Notes under the pieces: generated by a model
Told to the model about the DNA's origin: nothing
Database searches by the model: none
What the model saw: only the letters and a program-made list of their open reading frames with translations
Shown: positions 45,932 through 54,699 of the stretch, piece after piece
Layout of the letters: each line of letters begins with the position of its first letter
How positions within the stretch are numbered: the stretch's first letter is position 1
Assembly: GCF_900453205.1 (NCBI RefSeq)
Contig: NZ_UGQU01000002.1
Span: forward strand, 618,085 to 682,084
Length of the DNA stretch: 64,000 nt
DNA from: Moraxella lacunata
Lineage (GTDB): Bacteria; Pseudomonadota; Gammaproteobacteria; Pseudomonadales; Moraxellaceae
Reading direction: 5' to 3'
Program-made: the position numbers and the translations under genes

Positions 45932-46340
45932 TTAGCCTTGATAGACTGTTCTATAAAATTGATTGGTTTTTGGGTTGATGTGGGGAACGCTGACATAAGC
46001 CAGTAAGAGACTGGCTGGGTCTCTTTTCATGGTGCTACACCAGTGTAGGTAGTCGTGGAATAAGATTTTGTTTTTGTCTATGTCTTTAATACCAACATAG
46101 TAGTCTTTACCCTCTTGTGTGCCATTGATGATATTTTCATTAACAAAGTATTGGGTTTTGTTGGTTTTAAAGTCCTTATATCGTTTCATAGCCTCGCCAA
46201 TCAACTCTTCGGAGAATGCTTGAAAATAAGGGTCTTTGACTTTATCGGCATGGTATTTGTCCAAATTATAATTACGATTGACACCAATATCAGTCATAAT
46301 GTCAAACATCAGTTTGGTGGCGATTTTGGGGTAGTGTAAA
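45932..46340 (-). pseudogene. displaced C-terminal fragment of a Tle1-type effector
   Basis: The frame 45932-46309 and some codons upstream (PKIATKLMFDI) align with the last 140 residues of the Tle1 protein at 46880-48790 (YHADKVKDPYFQAFSEELIG, LFHDYLHWCS, FYRTVYQG) but differ at many positions near the end. It has no catalytic domain and begins right behind a terminator. A displaced variant toxin end with its own immunity gene. Confidence 0.78.
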
Positions 46341-46382
46341 AAGTATAAAAGTAGCGTGAATTTGGTTTGTTCACGCTACTTA
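46335..46382 (-). terminator. terminator behind the front lipoprotein gene
   Basis: Minus strand AGTAGCGTGAA ... TTCACGCTACT followed by a T-rich tail, 12 bp after the stop of the gene at 46394. It separates the active Tle1 cassette from the displaced fragment. Confidence 0.75.
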
Positions 46383-46393
46383 ATTATCTATCA

Positions 46394-46864
46394 TTAGACA
46401 CAAGGGCGTTTACGACCACGAGAATCTTTGCAGGTGGGTTTTTCTCTTTCCATCTGCTTCCATGTTTCTAGCTGTATTGCAGGAATGCGTGGCTGACCAT
46501 TCACGCATTCAAAGTATTTTAGACCAATAGGAAGTTGATGTTTTTCCCAAAAAGCAATAAATTGTGCCTCACTACGAATCTCCCGACCTTGACAGTCTTT
46601 GGGGAGTTTGGGCTTGCCATTTTCACAGATAAAGTTACCGCCGATTTCTGGGGGTAGGTTATAATATTCTAGCCACGCACCGCCATCACTGGCAGGTATT
46701 ATTTCCTTTTGACAGCCTAAAATCTCCCCCCCCCTAGCATTTTTAAATCTTGGTGTTGGCTTACCATTCGCCCCCGCCTCTTGTCCATAGCCATCTAGCA
46801 TGCCACAGGCAGTTAAAGAAAGTACTGATGATAGAATAAGGGATAAAATTGTGATGTTCTTCAT
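46394..46864 (-). CDS. Tli-like lipoprotein immunity protein, front copy
   Basis: 156 aa lipoprotein (signal peptide with lipobox LTAC). GYGQEAGANGKPTPRFKNARG and a Cys-containing C-terminus. It follows the phospholipase gene after 15 bp. Immunity proteins of Tle phospholipases are often periplasmic lipoproteins, so it is the likely cognate inhibitor. Confidence 0.75.
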   Translation of the reverse strand: MKNITILSLILSSVLSLTACGMLDGYGQEAGANGKPTPRFKNARGGEILGCQKEIIPASDGGAWLEYYNLPPEIGGNFICENGKPKLPKDCQGREIRSEAQFIAFWEKHQLPIGLKYFECVNGQPRIPAIQLETWKQMEREKPTCKDSRGRKRPCV

Positions 46865-46879
46865 AAGATTGCTCCTTGT

Positions 46880-48790
46880 TTAGCCTTGATAAACGGTTCG
46901 GTAGAATTGATTGGTGTTTGGGTTAATTTGGGGAACACTGACTTGTGTGCCAATCAGGCTTAAAAACTTTCTATCCATACTGCTACACCAGTGTAGGTAG
47001 TCGTGAAATAGGATTTTTCTTTGTTGGATATCTTGAATGCCAACATAGTAGTCTTTACCCTCTTGTGTGCCATTGATGATATCATTATCAACAAAGTATT
47101 TGGCTTTGTTGGTTTTAAAGTCCTTATATCGTTTCATAGCCTCGCCAATCAACTCTTCGGAGAATGCTTGAAAATAAGGGTCTTTGACTTTATCAGCATG
47201 GTATTTATCTAAATCATAATTACGATTCACCCCAACCTCTGTCATGATGTCAAGCATCAGTTTGGTGGCGATTTTGGGATAATCGGGGGAGAGGGTTTTA
47301 ATACGACCTTCTGGATTAAAATGAGGTTTTCTATGCACCTTAATTTTTTCCATCGTCAAGACATCATCATCAATCTCAATCTCGTTTTTGGTTTTGTCAG
47401 TAGATTCTACAAACCAACCTTGCTCTACCAAGCGTCTTTTGATTTCTTTGAACTCTGCTCGTTGTAGATTTAGTAAGGCTTTTTCTTCGGCTCGAATTAC
47501 CTGTGAGAATGCAAGTGGCGAAAATAGTTTTAACTTGGTTAATGCCATAAATGGTGTGGAAAGTAGATTGTACTTTTGACAAATGGTTGTGCGGTCTTCG
47601 ACATGCTTTAAGTTCCAGTCCCGCTGTCCTGTCTTAGGATTAACATCTTCATCTTGCACCCACCTTGTCTCCAACCCATCACCAATATCGGTATGACAAC
47701 CCGGTAGGACAACCTCAAAGCCACAACCATTTTGAACCGCACTGGCAATGGTGGTGGTGGCAAACTTTTGGCGAAACTCATGACCTGCGACAATGTGGAC
47801 GACTTGATTGGGTCTGCGATGCTCATCAAAGCACAGCTCTTGTTTTTCATCAATTACATCATCATTGTGGTTGGTGCCGATGGAGCTGACGGTATCAAAG
47901 AGTCCGACAAACTTAACACGGAATTTTACGCCAAATTGGGTCAAAGTGATAGGATTGTCAGATGAGTTACCAAGCATGTCATCCACTTCTTTGGTAATAT
48001 CTTTGTCATGCCCATAGTTTAACACACGATGAACAAACATACGAGCGGTGGCAGCCCCCCGACTAAAACCATAGACATTAAAACTTACCAAGCAATCTGA
48101 TTTAATGTTTTTTTGTTGGAGTGTGACATAAATTTTTTGGAGCATTTGGCGGAGCTTGCTTTTTACACCTGAATTAAAAAAATCCCATTTGTGTATTGAT
48201 GTTGCTCCCACACCCAAACCTGCACCCCAAGCACTGTCATTTGAATATCTGTTATTCTCAATGGCAATGTCTTTATTGGGTTCCTTGGCATTGGTGTTGC
48301 CGTATTTTTGAACTTTGTCTTTTGGGAGTTGATTTAAATTCTCGTTGGTAATGTCCACAGCCTCAGGCGTGATGGTGCCTGAGCCATCAACATACAATGC
48401 TACCATGCGTTCATTACCGCCAAAAGCTCGTGCCAGTTGGTCTACGCCTGTGGGAGCTCGGGCAAAGCTGGTATTTCCTCCTTTGTAATCCTCCCCAAGT
48501 AGGCGACCTTCAAGGACTTTCTGAGCAACTATTTTGTCATCATCCCACGGTTGCCAAGTCTTTTTTTGGTTCTCAGGTTTATTAAGTAGTGCACTCATAT
48601 CCTCTTCTTTATGACTATTATACCTATCACTATTATAACGACTGTTCCAAGTGCCGTCAAAGAAAACATTGATTTCCAAGCAATTGACCGTGCATTCAAC
48701 ACAGGAGTTATCTTTGGAGTTACTCGTGCCTTTGCCGATGCTTTTTTGGGGAGTTTTCCCTGTGTTTGTGTTGGTATTTGTGTGTTCCAT
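46880..48790 (-). CDS. Tle1-type T6SS phospholipase effector (DUF2235)
   Basis: 636 aa. DUF2235 alpha/beta-hydrolase: start of the fold INVFFDGTWN (40-49), nucleophile elbow GFSRG with S243, Asp299 in GLFDT, His366 in PGCHTDIGDG, completing a Ser-Asp-His triad. Tle1 enzymes cut phospholipids of the target membrane after T6SS delivery. No PAAR or signal peptide is present, so it rides on VgrG; the vgrG at 49838 with its adaptor tail lies two genes upstream. A lipoprotein immunity gene follows. Confidence 0.88.
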   Translation of the reverse strand: MEHTNTNTNTGKTPQKSIGKGTSNSKDNSCVECTVNCLEINVFFDGTWNSRYNSDRYNSHKEEDMSALLNKPENQKKTWQPWDDDKIVAQKVLEGRLLGEDYKGGNTSFARAPTGVDQLARAFGGNERMVALYVDGSGTITPEAVDITNENLNQLPKDKVQKYGNTNAKEPNKDIAIENNRYSNDSAWGAGLGVGATSIHKWDFFNSGVKSKLRQMLQKIYVTLQQKNIKSDCLVSFNVYGFSRGAATARMFVHRVLNYGHDKDITKEVDDMLGNSSDNPITLTQFGVKFRVKFVGLFDTVSSIGTNHNDDVIDEKQELCFDEHRRPNQVVHIVAGHEFRQKFATTTIASAVQNGCGFEVVLPGCHTDIGDGLETRWVQDEDVNPKTGQRDWNLKHVEDRTTICQKYNLLSTPFMALTKLKLFSPLAFSQVIRAEEKALLNLQRAEFKEIKRRLVEQGWFVESTDKTKNEIEIDDDVLTMEKIKVHRKPHFNPEGRIKTLSPDYPKIATKLMLDIMTEVGVNRNYDLDKYHADKVKDPYFQAFSEELIGEAMKRYKDFKTNKAKYFVDNDIINGTQEGKDYYVGIQDIQQRKILFHDYLHWCSSMDRKFLSLIGTQVSVPQINPNTNQFYRTVYQG

Positions 48791-48798
48791 ATATCCTC

Positions 48799-49848
48799 CT
48801 ATTTAAACCAAGGATACTCATCATCGGCAAGTGTCTTTGTGATGATGTGAGCATCTAGTGCTTGTTCTTTGTGTCCATTGGTCAAAAATACAGCATCCGC
48901 CATATCTTTGGTTAGGTTAATAACCAATGCGGTGGGTCTGTTTGAGCTAAAAAAGCCTTTGAATACCTCAAACACCGCCACATCATCCTCGGGCTGTTCG
49001 GTTCTACCAAACTGATGATGAGATAGGTTAACCACTACACAATGTCGCTGATTGTTTTTTCTAAAAAAGAGTTCTATCCAAGCAGGGGCAGGTTGTAGTT
49101 TTGGGGAGGTATTTGTGCTTTGTTTGTCTGTTGATGTTAGGTGCAAAGATGATTCGCCATTGACATAAGCAATTTGATGGGCAAATAGTGCAACATCACA
49201 GGCGATATGCCAAGCGAATTTGCGTTCACTGTATTCTTGCCATCTGGTTGGTAAATTGCCGTTTTTGATTTGTTCTTGTACTGCTTTTGGTGCTTTTGCT
49301 AATTGTTTGGCAATATACTGTTCCATTGTCATCAAGTCAGGAGAAAAATGGTTGGTTAGTGCAAAAAACTCCCAAGAAGCATTTGCCACCTCTGCTTTAT
49401 GTGTACTAAGCTCTTGTATATGATTGCCAAACCCTGCTCGCAGACTCACAAAGCCATGTGGAGCGATGGCAAACTGAATGGTAATAAGGTTTTTGATAAC
49501 CTGCTTATTCGTATCAAGTGTTTGCTCTGCCAACGCTTGCAATGACTGTATGGGCAACAGTAGGACAGCATGATAAAAACAAGACTCTGCAAAGGATAAC
49601 CACATCAGTTTGACACCCACAGGCAAAAATGTGGGACTGCTGGGTGAACCTCCGATGGTATCTACTGCACCATTACGCCAACCACCGCCAGCTTGGGCAT
49701 AAAAGCCCACTCGTTCATCCCCCATCTCATCAAAGAACCAAAAACTCTCTCCTGCCACGAGCTCTATCGGGTAGTGTGTGGGGGCAAGCACTTGGGTGTT
49801 CCACATAACTTTTGTCAGAACATTGTCTTGTTTTGTACTATCTGTCAT
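48799..49848 (-). CDS. VgrG-Tle1 linked protein, possibly DUF2931-like
   Basis: 349 aa, no signal peptide. The first half (WNTQVLAPTHYPIELVAGES, GGWRNGAVDTIGGS, FLPVGVKLMWLSFAESCFYH) resembles the pattern of DUF2931 proteins found in T6SS effector loci; I am not certain. It overlaps the vgrG end by 11 bp and precedes tle1 by 8 bp, the place where an effector chaperone or co-adaptor would be expected. Confidence 0.5.
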   Translation of the reverse strand: MTDSTKQDNVLTKVMWNTQVLAPTHYPIELVAGESFWFFDEMGDERVGFYAQAGGGWRNGAVDTIGGSPSSPTFLPVGVKLMWLSFAESCFYHAVLLLPIQSLQALAEQTLDTNKQVIKNLITIQFAIAPHGFVSLRAGFGNHIQELSTHKAEVANASWEFFALTNHFSPDLMTMEQYIAKQLAKAPKAVQEQIKNGNLPTRWQEYSERKFAWHIACDVALFAHQIAYVNGESSLHLTSTDKQSTNTSPKLQPAPAWIELFFRKNNQRHCVVVNLSHHQFGRTEQPEDDVAVFEVFKGFFSSNRPTALVINLTKDMADAVFLTNGHKEQALDAHIITKTLADDEYPWFK

Positions 49849-52567
49849 CTAAAAATACCTCCAAATCGTCTGTCAAGCCACCTGTAAAGATACGCTCGGT
49901 CTGTCCATCTTTGTCAGTGACACCATAAAACACTTCGCCTGATTTACTGACAATCTTGTAACGTTCGTTTGCCAATATATTCCCATCCATATCCCTAAGC
50001 ACAAACATCTCATCATTAAACAATGGACTGTTTGTCTGTATGGGCAAACTGTTTGCCCCTGAGAGTTCGTGGCTTGTGGCAAGAGCCTTCCAGTCGCCAT
50101 CTGTACCCTGTTCAATGCCTTGTGGGGTAATGCGAATATAGCTGCCTCCTGCATTGATGAGAATGCCTTGTTTGGCGGTGATTTCTACCCAGTCGTTGTT
50201 TGAATGGATTTTGATGTTGTTGAGTGCCAGTACATCAATACCATCGGTTTGGGCATCGAGCTCAATTTTTCCTTTGGCAGCAAACAGACGAATACCTGCC
50301 AACTGAGCAAAGAAACGGACAGCCCCTCTAACAGTGGCAAGCAGACTTTTGCCAGCACTTAGGCTAATGTGCTGTGAGGCGGTTACGGCAGTATGATGAG
50401 CAGATGCCAAATGAAGTGATTTGTCAGACAAGGCTTGTATGCCCTCTGGGCTATGTAGGGTTAGCTGTGGCGATGAGATTTCTTTGGTGTCGCCTGCACC
50501 ACGAAGTGCCTGTAACTGCTCTGAGAGTTTTTGGGCAACAGCGGATTGGTCATCTTCTTCTTGGGCTTGATGGGAGATGGCCGAGTTTGCTAGATTGGTG
50601 TGCTGATGATAGGCGGTATCTGCAATGCCAATCGGTTCTTGGATATCTGTCAAATGAGACTGTGCCTGTGTGCGTGCTTGGGTGGATAACAAAAGTCCCC
50701 TACCCGCTCTTACCACCCCATGTCCATCAGTTCTCACCTCAAAGCCCTCGCCTCGGTATTCACCTCGTCCTTGGGGGGTGGTAAGACGTCTGATGTGTCC
50801 TAGGTTAATCTCGGTGTGTAGGTGGTCGGATTTTAGGTGGGTTTGCAGTTTGTCTTTAGTGTCATCCATGATGAGTTGGTTGGATTTGTCTCCCCCATAC
50901 TCTTTGGAGCGGATGCCAGAGAGGACTTTTTCATGAGGGAGGGTGTATAGAGGCATGTTGTTTGGATTGGTCAAAGAGCCTGCCACATAGGGCATGTCAG
51001 GATTGCCTCCAAAGAAGTCAATGATGACCTCTTGGCCTGCTCTGGGTAGTGCAATGTGCCCATAGTGATCTCCTGCCCAGGTACTGGCGACACGAAGATA
51101 GCAGGTGTTTATCTGACTTAGGTCATCTTTGTCATCACCGGTGCGATTGTCTACAAGGTGTCTTTGGGTGAGTGTGGGTTTATCCCAGTGAAACTTGACT
51201 TTGATGCGACCGTATTGGTCGGTGTGTATCTCTTCACCTTCTGGGGCGACGACAGTGGCGGTTTGGGTACGGGCAATGGGTCTTGGGCAGGGGGTTGTGG
51301 GCACAAGCGGATGTGTGGCAGGGTATGCGGTAAAGCTTGTATCAGCGGTATAGTACTGATGGGTGTTGTTGTCTTCATCGATGGGTTTGATGCTCATCTG
51401 TAAGGCGTAGACAACCCAGTCGGTATTCATGCTTTGATGAGGGTGACCTGTTAGGGTAAATAAATGGGCAACCTGTATGCCCTTTAGTCTGCCATGTGCG
51501 GTGGCACTTAGGCTTTGATGCCGATAAGAGGCGATAAGCTGTTCGTTTTTTGTGGCCAGCTCATCACCCCCCGCTCGTCTGCCTTGATGCCATTCATAGC
51601 GTTGTAGGTGATGGATGAGTGCCTGATGTGGTTTGTGTGTGTCAGTTTGCACCCCTTTTATGGTATCATGAGCCATTAGGGGTTCATTAGGGGTTTTAAA
51701 CTGATAATCAGATAAGAGACTTTGGGCACAGGTCAGTCTGCTTTTGGGGTTAAAGTGTTCTAGGTATTCAGCATACTCTGGCATACGCTGATTGGGTGGA
51801 TAGAGCGTCAAGGTGTCATAAAAGGGATTGGCGTGTCTTTTTAGGTGACTGACATGGTCGGTGATGATTAGGGTGTGATTGTCTTTGGTGTGTTCAAAGT
51901 AAAAGCTGATGCCATGCTCACTCATGAGGCGAGTGATGAATGCGTAGTCTGATTCGTCATATTGGGTTTGGTAGTCTTGTTCAGGATAGTCATGGATGAG
52001 TTCAAACTGCCAAGGATAAGGGTAGCAGGATAACACCTCTTCGATGATTTGTGGGATGGATTTGTGTTGGTGGATGTGGTAGTTATTTGTTTTGGTGAGT
52101 AGGTAAGTCCATGGAGATAAGGTGAGTTCATAGACGGCATGCCTGTTGTGTGTGGTGAGTTTGGCACAGCTGGTGATGATGCCATGTCTTGTGACTTGTC
52201 CTGTGATGGTTCTATCATCGATGGGGTGTTTGTCATTTAAGTCAAGGGATATGCCTAAGGGCGTGCCGATGAGGGAGCTTAGGTCTAAGTGAGAGGCGAC
52301 GCTTTGGTAGGAGGTGGTGCCTTGGTGGGGGGTACCCTCTTTGGGGTGGATGATACTGCCATGATAAGCTTCAAAACTGACATAACCTTCTAGCCCCTCT
52401 ATACCATGGGCAGGGTTGCCATGTTCGTCTTTGGCTTTGACGATGAGTTTGTATTCAAACAGTCCGTTGATACTCTCTACCCCTTGTAAGCTGTCGAACC
52501 ATAGATAAGGCGTGCCAGATACACTTTTGGGCAGATAAACAGAGTGTAGATGAGCACGATGGTTCAT
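49838..52567 (-). CDS. vgrG: VgrG spike protein 1 with C-terminal adaptor
   Basis: 909 aa. Residues 1-450: gp27-like region (HSVYLPKSVSGTPYLWFDSL, ISFYFEH); about 450-560: gp5 OB-fold with KVKFHWDKP and STWAGDHYG; then a DUF2345-type beta-helix. The last 75 residues are an Ig/TTR-like domain (DEMFVLRDMDGNILANERYK, GVTDKDGQTERIF), which by analogy with E. coli VgrG1-Tle1 would hold the Tle1 effector. The first 620 codons are identical to vgrG at 56102; the beta-helix and tail are different. Confidence 0.93.
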   Translation of the reverse strand: MNHRAHLHSVYLPKSVSGTPYLWFDSLQGVESINGLFEYKLIVKAKDEHGNPAHGIEGLEGYVSFEAYHGSIIHPKEGTPHQGTTSYQSVASHLDLSSLIGTPLGISLDLNDKHPIDDRTITGQVTRHGIITSCAKLTTHNRHAVYELTLSPWTYLLTKTNNYHIHQHKSIPQIIEEVLSCYPYPWQFELIHDYPEQDYQTQYDESDYAFITRLMSEHGISFYFEHTKDNHTLIITDHVSHLKRHANPFYDTLTLYPPNQRMPEYAEYLEHFNPKSRLTCAQSLLSDYQFKTPNEPLMAHDTIKGVQTDTHKPHQALIHHLQRYEWHQGRRAGGDELATKNEQLIASYRHQSLSATAHGRLKGIQVAHLFTLTGHPHQSMNTDWVVYALQMSIKPIDEDNNTHQYYTADTSFTAYPATHPLVPTTPCPRPIARTQTATVVAPEGEEIHTDQYGRIKVKFHWDKPTLTQRHLVDNRTGDDKDDLSQINTCYLRVASTWAGDHYGHIALPRAGQEVIIDFFGGNPDMPYVAGSLTNPNNMPLYTLPHEKVLSGIRSKEYGGDKSNQLIMDDTKDKLQTHLKSDHLHTEINLGHIRRLTTPQGRGEYRGEGFEVRTDGHGVVRAGRGLLLSTQARTQAQSHLTDIQEPIGIADTAYHQHTNLANSAISHQAQEEDDQSAVAQKLSEQLQALRGAGDTKEISSPQLTLHSPEGIQALSDKSLHLASAHHTAVTASQHISLSAGKSLLATVRGAVRFFAQLAGIRLFAAKGKIELDAQTDGIDVLALNNIKIHSNNDWVEITAKQGILINAGGSYIRITPQGIEQGTDGDWKALATSHELSGANSLPIQTNSPLFNDEMFVLRDMDGNILANERYKIVSKSGEVFYGVTDKDGQTERIFTGGLTDDLEVFLDDR

Positions 52568-52965
52568 GGGATGTCCTTATTGAATGATTGAATGGTTAGG
52601 TGGGGTTAATGAGAATGATTTAGGAGTGATTGGATTTTAGCATGGGAGGTGGGAGGGGGTCAAGGGGGGGGGTGAAAAAACACAGCTAGAAGCTGTGTTT
52701 TTTGGGGTGTGTTTAACGGATTATTTTTTTGCATTGGCGAGGATTTCTTCTGGGATGAGACTGATGCCATGCTCTGTGAGTTTGCACCAAACATAAGCCT
52801 GTGATTTAGATAAGTGGCTTGGGGTTGGGTAAATGGGTGATACATCACCGATGTTTAGGTAGATGATTTTTTTAGTCATGCGGTCTTGGTAATAACCTGA
52901 TACAGTAGCAGGTTGTCCTTCTTGGATGATGCAGGTTTCATCATATTTGGGTGGGGTGGTTGGTG
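50706..52965. repeat. 2,260-bp direct repeat, copy A
   Basis: Same sequence as 57057-59316 (constant offset 6,351 and identical translations in all frames compared). It spans the first 620 codons of vgrG, the intergenic terminator region and the last 81 codons of the immunity gene in front. Confidence 0.92.
52675..52703 (-). terminator. terminator behind the Tdi1-like gene
   Basis: AAAAAACACAGCT-AGA-AGCTGTGTTTTTT, a perfect stem with A/T flanks. It isolates the vgrG operon from the immunity gene in front. Part of the long direct repeat. Confidence 0.85.
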
Positions 52966-53716
52966 GGCTATTTTGAGAGGCAACAAAGGCGGCAGCACTC
53001 TCTGGGGTGATACCTAGATTGTCCACCACCCTGTTAATGTCCATCATAATCTCAAAGGGTTCTAACTGCGTGATAAAGTTAATGTGTTCAAAGATATTAA
53101 CCTTTTGGACATTTTGTAGAAGTTGCTTACCACCTAAGGCGATGGCTGGCACAAAGGCATACATCTCATCTTCTTTGAGTTTGCCATAACTGGCAAGACA
53201 GCGGTTAAAGAGGGGGGTGCGGTGGGTGTCGGTTAAATCATAGGATTTTTCGCCTCCAATCTCTCTAATAGCACCATTAACTTCTACAACTATGTTAATG
53301 GCGTGCTGTCTTTGCGTTAGTTGGCGATTGTCTTCAATAGCTGGAAAAATACGAATATAATCCAAGACAATGGTTAAATGAGACCTGGTGTACCTACCCA
53401 TCACCTTCAACTCCCCAAACGCCGTTCTGCCCAGTACATACCAATCATCGTGGGCATAAAACGGCGTAGGTTTTAAAATCTCATCAAGCAGGTCAGCATA
53501 ATCATCAGGATTTACCAGCCAAAATCCGCCATTGTCAAAACAGGCAAAGCCGATTTGCTCCCAAAGATACCACAACGGTCTTGGAAAAAAATCACCATAG
53601 GTGTCTATAAAGGCTTGGGTGGGTTTGGCACCTGTTTCTATTTTGATGTTTTGTGATTGCCAGTACTTCAAGTACTCATCAACTTTTTGCTTAGCATCTA
53701 ATTCTAAGTCCTGCAT
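52721..53716 (-). CDS. Tdi1/GAD-like immunity protein with shared C-terminal tail
   Basis: 331 aa. N-terminal GAD-like/DUF1851 architecture: FFPRPLWYLWEQIGFACFDN, GGFWLVNPDDYADLLDEIL and FGELKVMGRY, as in Tdi1-type immunity proteins against Ntox15 DNases. It starts 1 bp overlapping the Ntox15 fragment, its natural partner. The last 81 residues (CIIQEGQPATVSGYYQDR to the end) are identical to the end of the unrelated PoNi-like protein at 59072, as they lie inside the long direct repeat. Confidence 0.78.
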   Translation of the reverse strand: MQDLELDAKQKVDEYLKYWQSQNIKIETGAKPTQAFIDTYGDFFPRPLWYLWEQIGFACFDNGGFWLVNPDDYADLLDEILKPTPFYAHDDWYVLGRTAFGELKVMGRYTRSHLTIVLDYIRIFPAIEDNRQLTQRQHAINIVVEVNGAIREIGGEKSYDLTDTHRTPLFNRCLASYGKLKEDEMYAFVPAIALGGKQLLQNVQKVNIFEHINFITQLEPFEIMMDINRVVDNLGITPESAAAFVASQNSPPTTPPKYDETCIIQEGQPATVSGYYQDRMTKKIIYLNIGDVSPIYPTPSHLSKSQAYVWCKLTEHGISLIPEEILANAKK

Positions 53717-53990
53717 TATTTACACCTCTCTAATTTAACATTCATACGCGTGTTGGCTCGCTCACTTTCGGGAATTGCTTTGATGGCTTCATCAATAGCA
53801 CCCACTCGGGTATGCCCTTTGTCCGATGCGTCTATTGTAGCATCATCAGGCACATTTTTCCATTGACTGCCAATAGAAGAATTGACATTTGTAAGTCCCA
53901 TGTCCATAGGGACTTTGCTGTTAAGGTTACCATCAAGGATTTGGTCTGGGTTATGTAGGGCGGCTAGGGTTTTATAATAATTCCTGAGAA
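53716..53990 (-). pseudogene. displaced Ntox15 (Tde1-type DNase) C-terminal fragment
   Basis: Open minus-strand frame whose longest ATG part is 63 aa, but homology starts upstream: KTLAALHNPDQILDGN contains the HxxD catalytic motif (H-N-P-D) and TNVNSSIGSQW is the second Ntox15 hallmark. Everything before is missing; the fragment begins directly after the stop of the neighbouring lipoprotein gene. Only the toxin end and its immunity gene were kept. Confidence 0.75.
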
Positions 53991-54004
53991 AATACCTTGA
54001 CCAA

Positions 54005-54697
54005 TCAATTGGGATTATATAAAGTAATTACTGTTAATTTGTTATACTCAGCACAATATGCCATTTCCACCATACCATAAGGAACTTCTTTTTGTCTAAT
54101 ATCACAAGAATAGTTGCCCTTAAGACTTGGAGTATTCATTAGGTTTTCAAAAAATTTTTCAGGATTATTTTCTCCGCCTAATCTAATAATTTGATAGATA
54201 TTATATCTATCCAATTCATCAAATTTTATATCGTTTAAATGCCCTTTAAGATATACAATATCATCTTTTCTAATATTTTTTGTGTAATGAATAGGAGAAA
54301 AATTATATATTATCTCGGATGTGTTGCAGTAGTTAATTCTACCAAAAATACTATTATCTTCATCTTTTGAAAATTCTTGACTAGATATTAATCTTTTTTC
54401 AACTTTTTCTGTAAAAAACCAATTATCAATATCATACTTGTCAATAGATAATTCATTAAAAAAACTTTTATTATTAAAACTAGGATTTTTCGAATAAGGT
54501 AATTGACAATTATCAGAGCATTCGTAAGGAAAAATGTATTCATGTAAGTCAAATGATTTTTGACATTGAACTGTGCTAAAATCAAGAAATTCTCCTTCTT
54601 TATTATTTGATTTCAATGATAATAACTCCTGATTAATGCCATTATCTTGACAGGCAGTTAAAAAAGAAAAAACTATGACTATAAAAATAATTTTCAT
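54005..54697 (-). CDS. lipoprotein immunity candidate for the VgrG2-linked protease
   Basis: 230 aa from ATG at 54697 (GGGG upstream, 3 bp before the effector stop is passed); lipobox LTAC at about C16. Cys-rich mature part (QCQKSFDLHEY, YECSDNCQLP). Not related to the immunity family at 16467-23839, although the toxin family is the same. AT-rich composition. Immunity role from position and export. Confidence 0.65.
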   Translation of the reverse strand: MKIIFIVIVFSFLTACQDNGINQELLSLKSNNKEGEFLDFSTVQCQKSFDLHEYIFPYECSDNCQLPYSKNPSFNNKSFFNELSIDKYDIDNWFFTEKVEKRLISSQEFSKDEDNSIFGRINYCNTSEIIYNFSPIHYTKNIRKDDIVYLKGHLNDIKFDELDRYNIYQIIRLGGENNPEKFFENLMNTPSLKGNYSCDIRQKEVPYGMVEMAYCAEYNKLTVITLYNPN

Positions 54698-54699
54698 TA

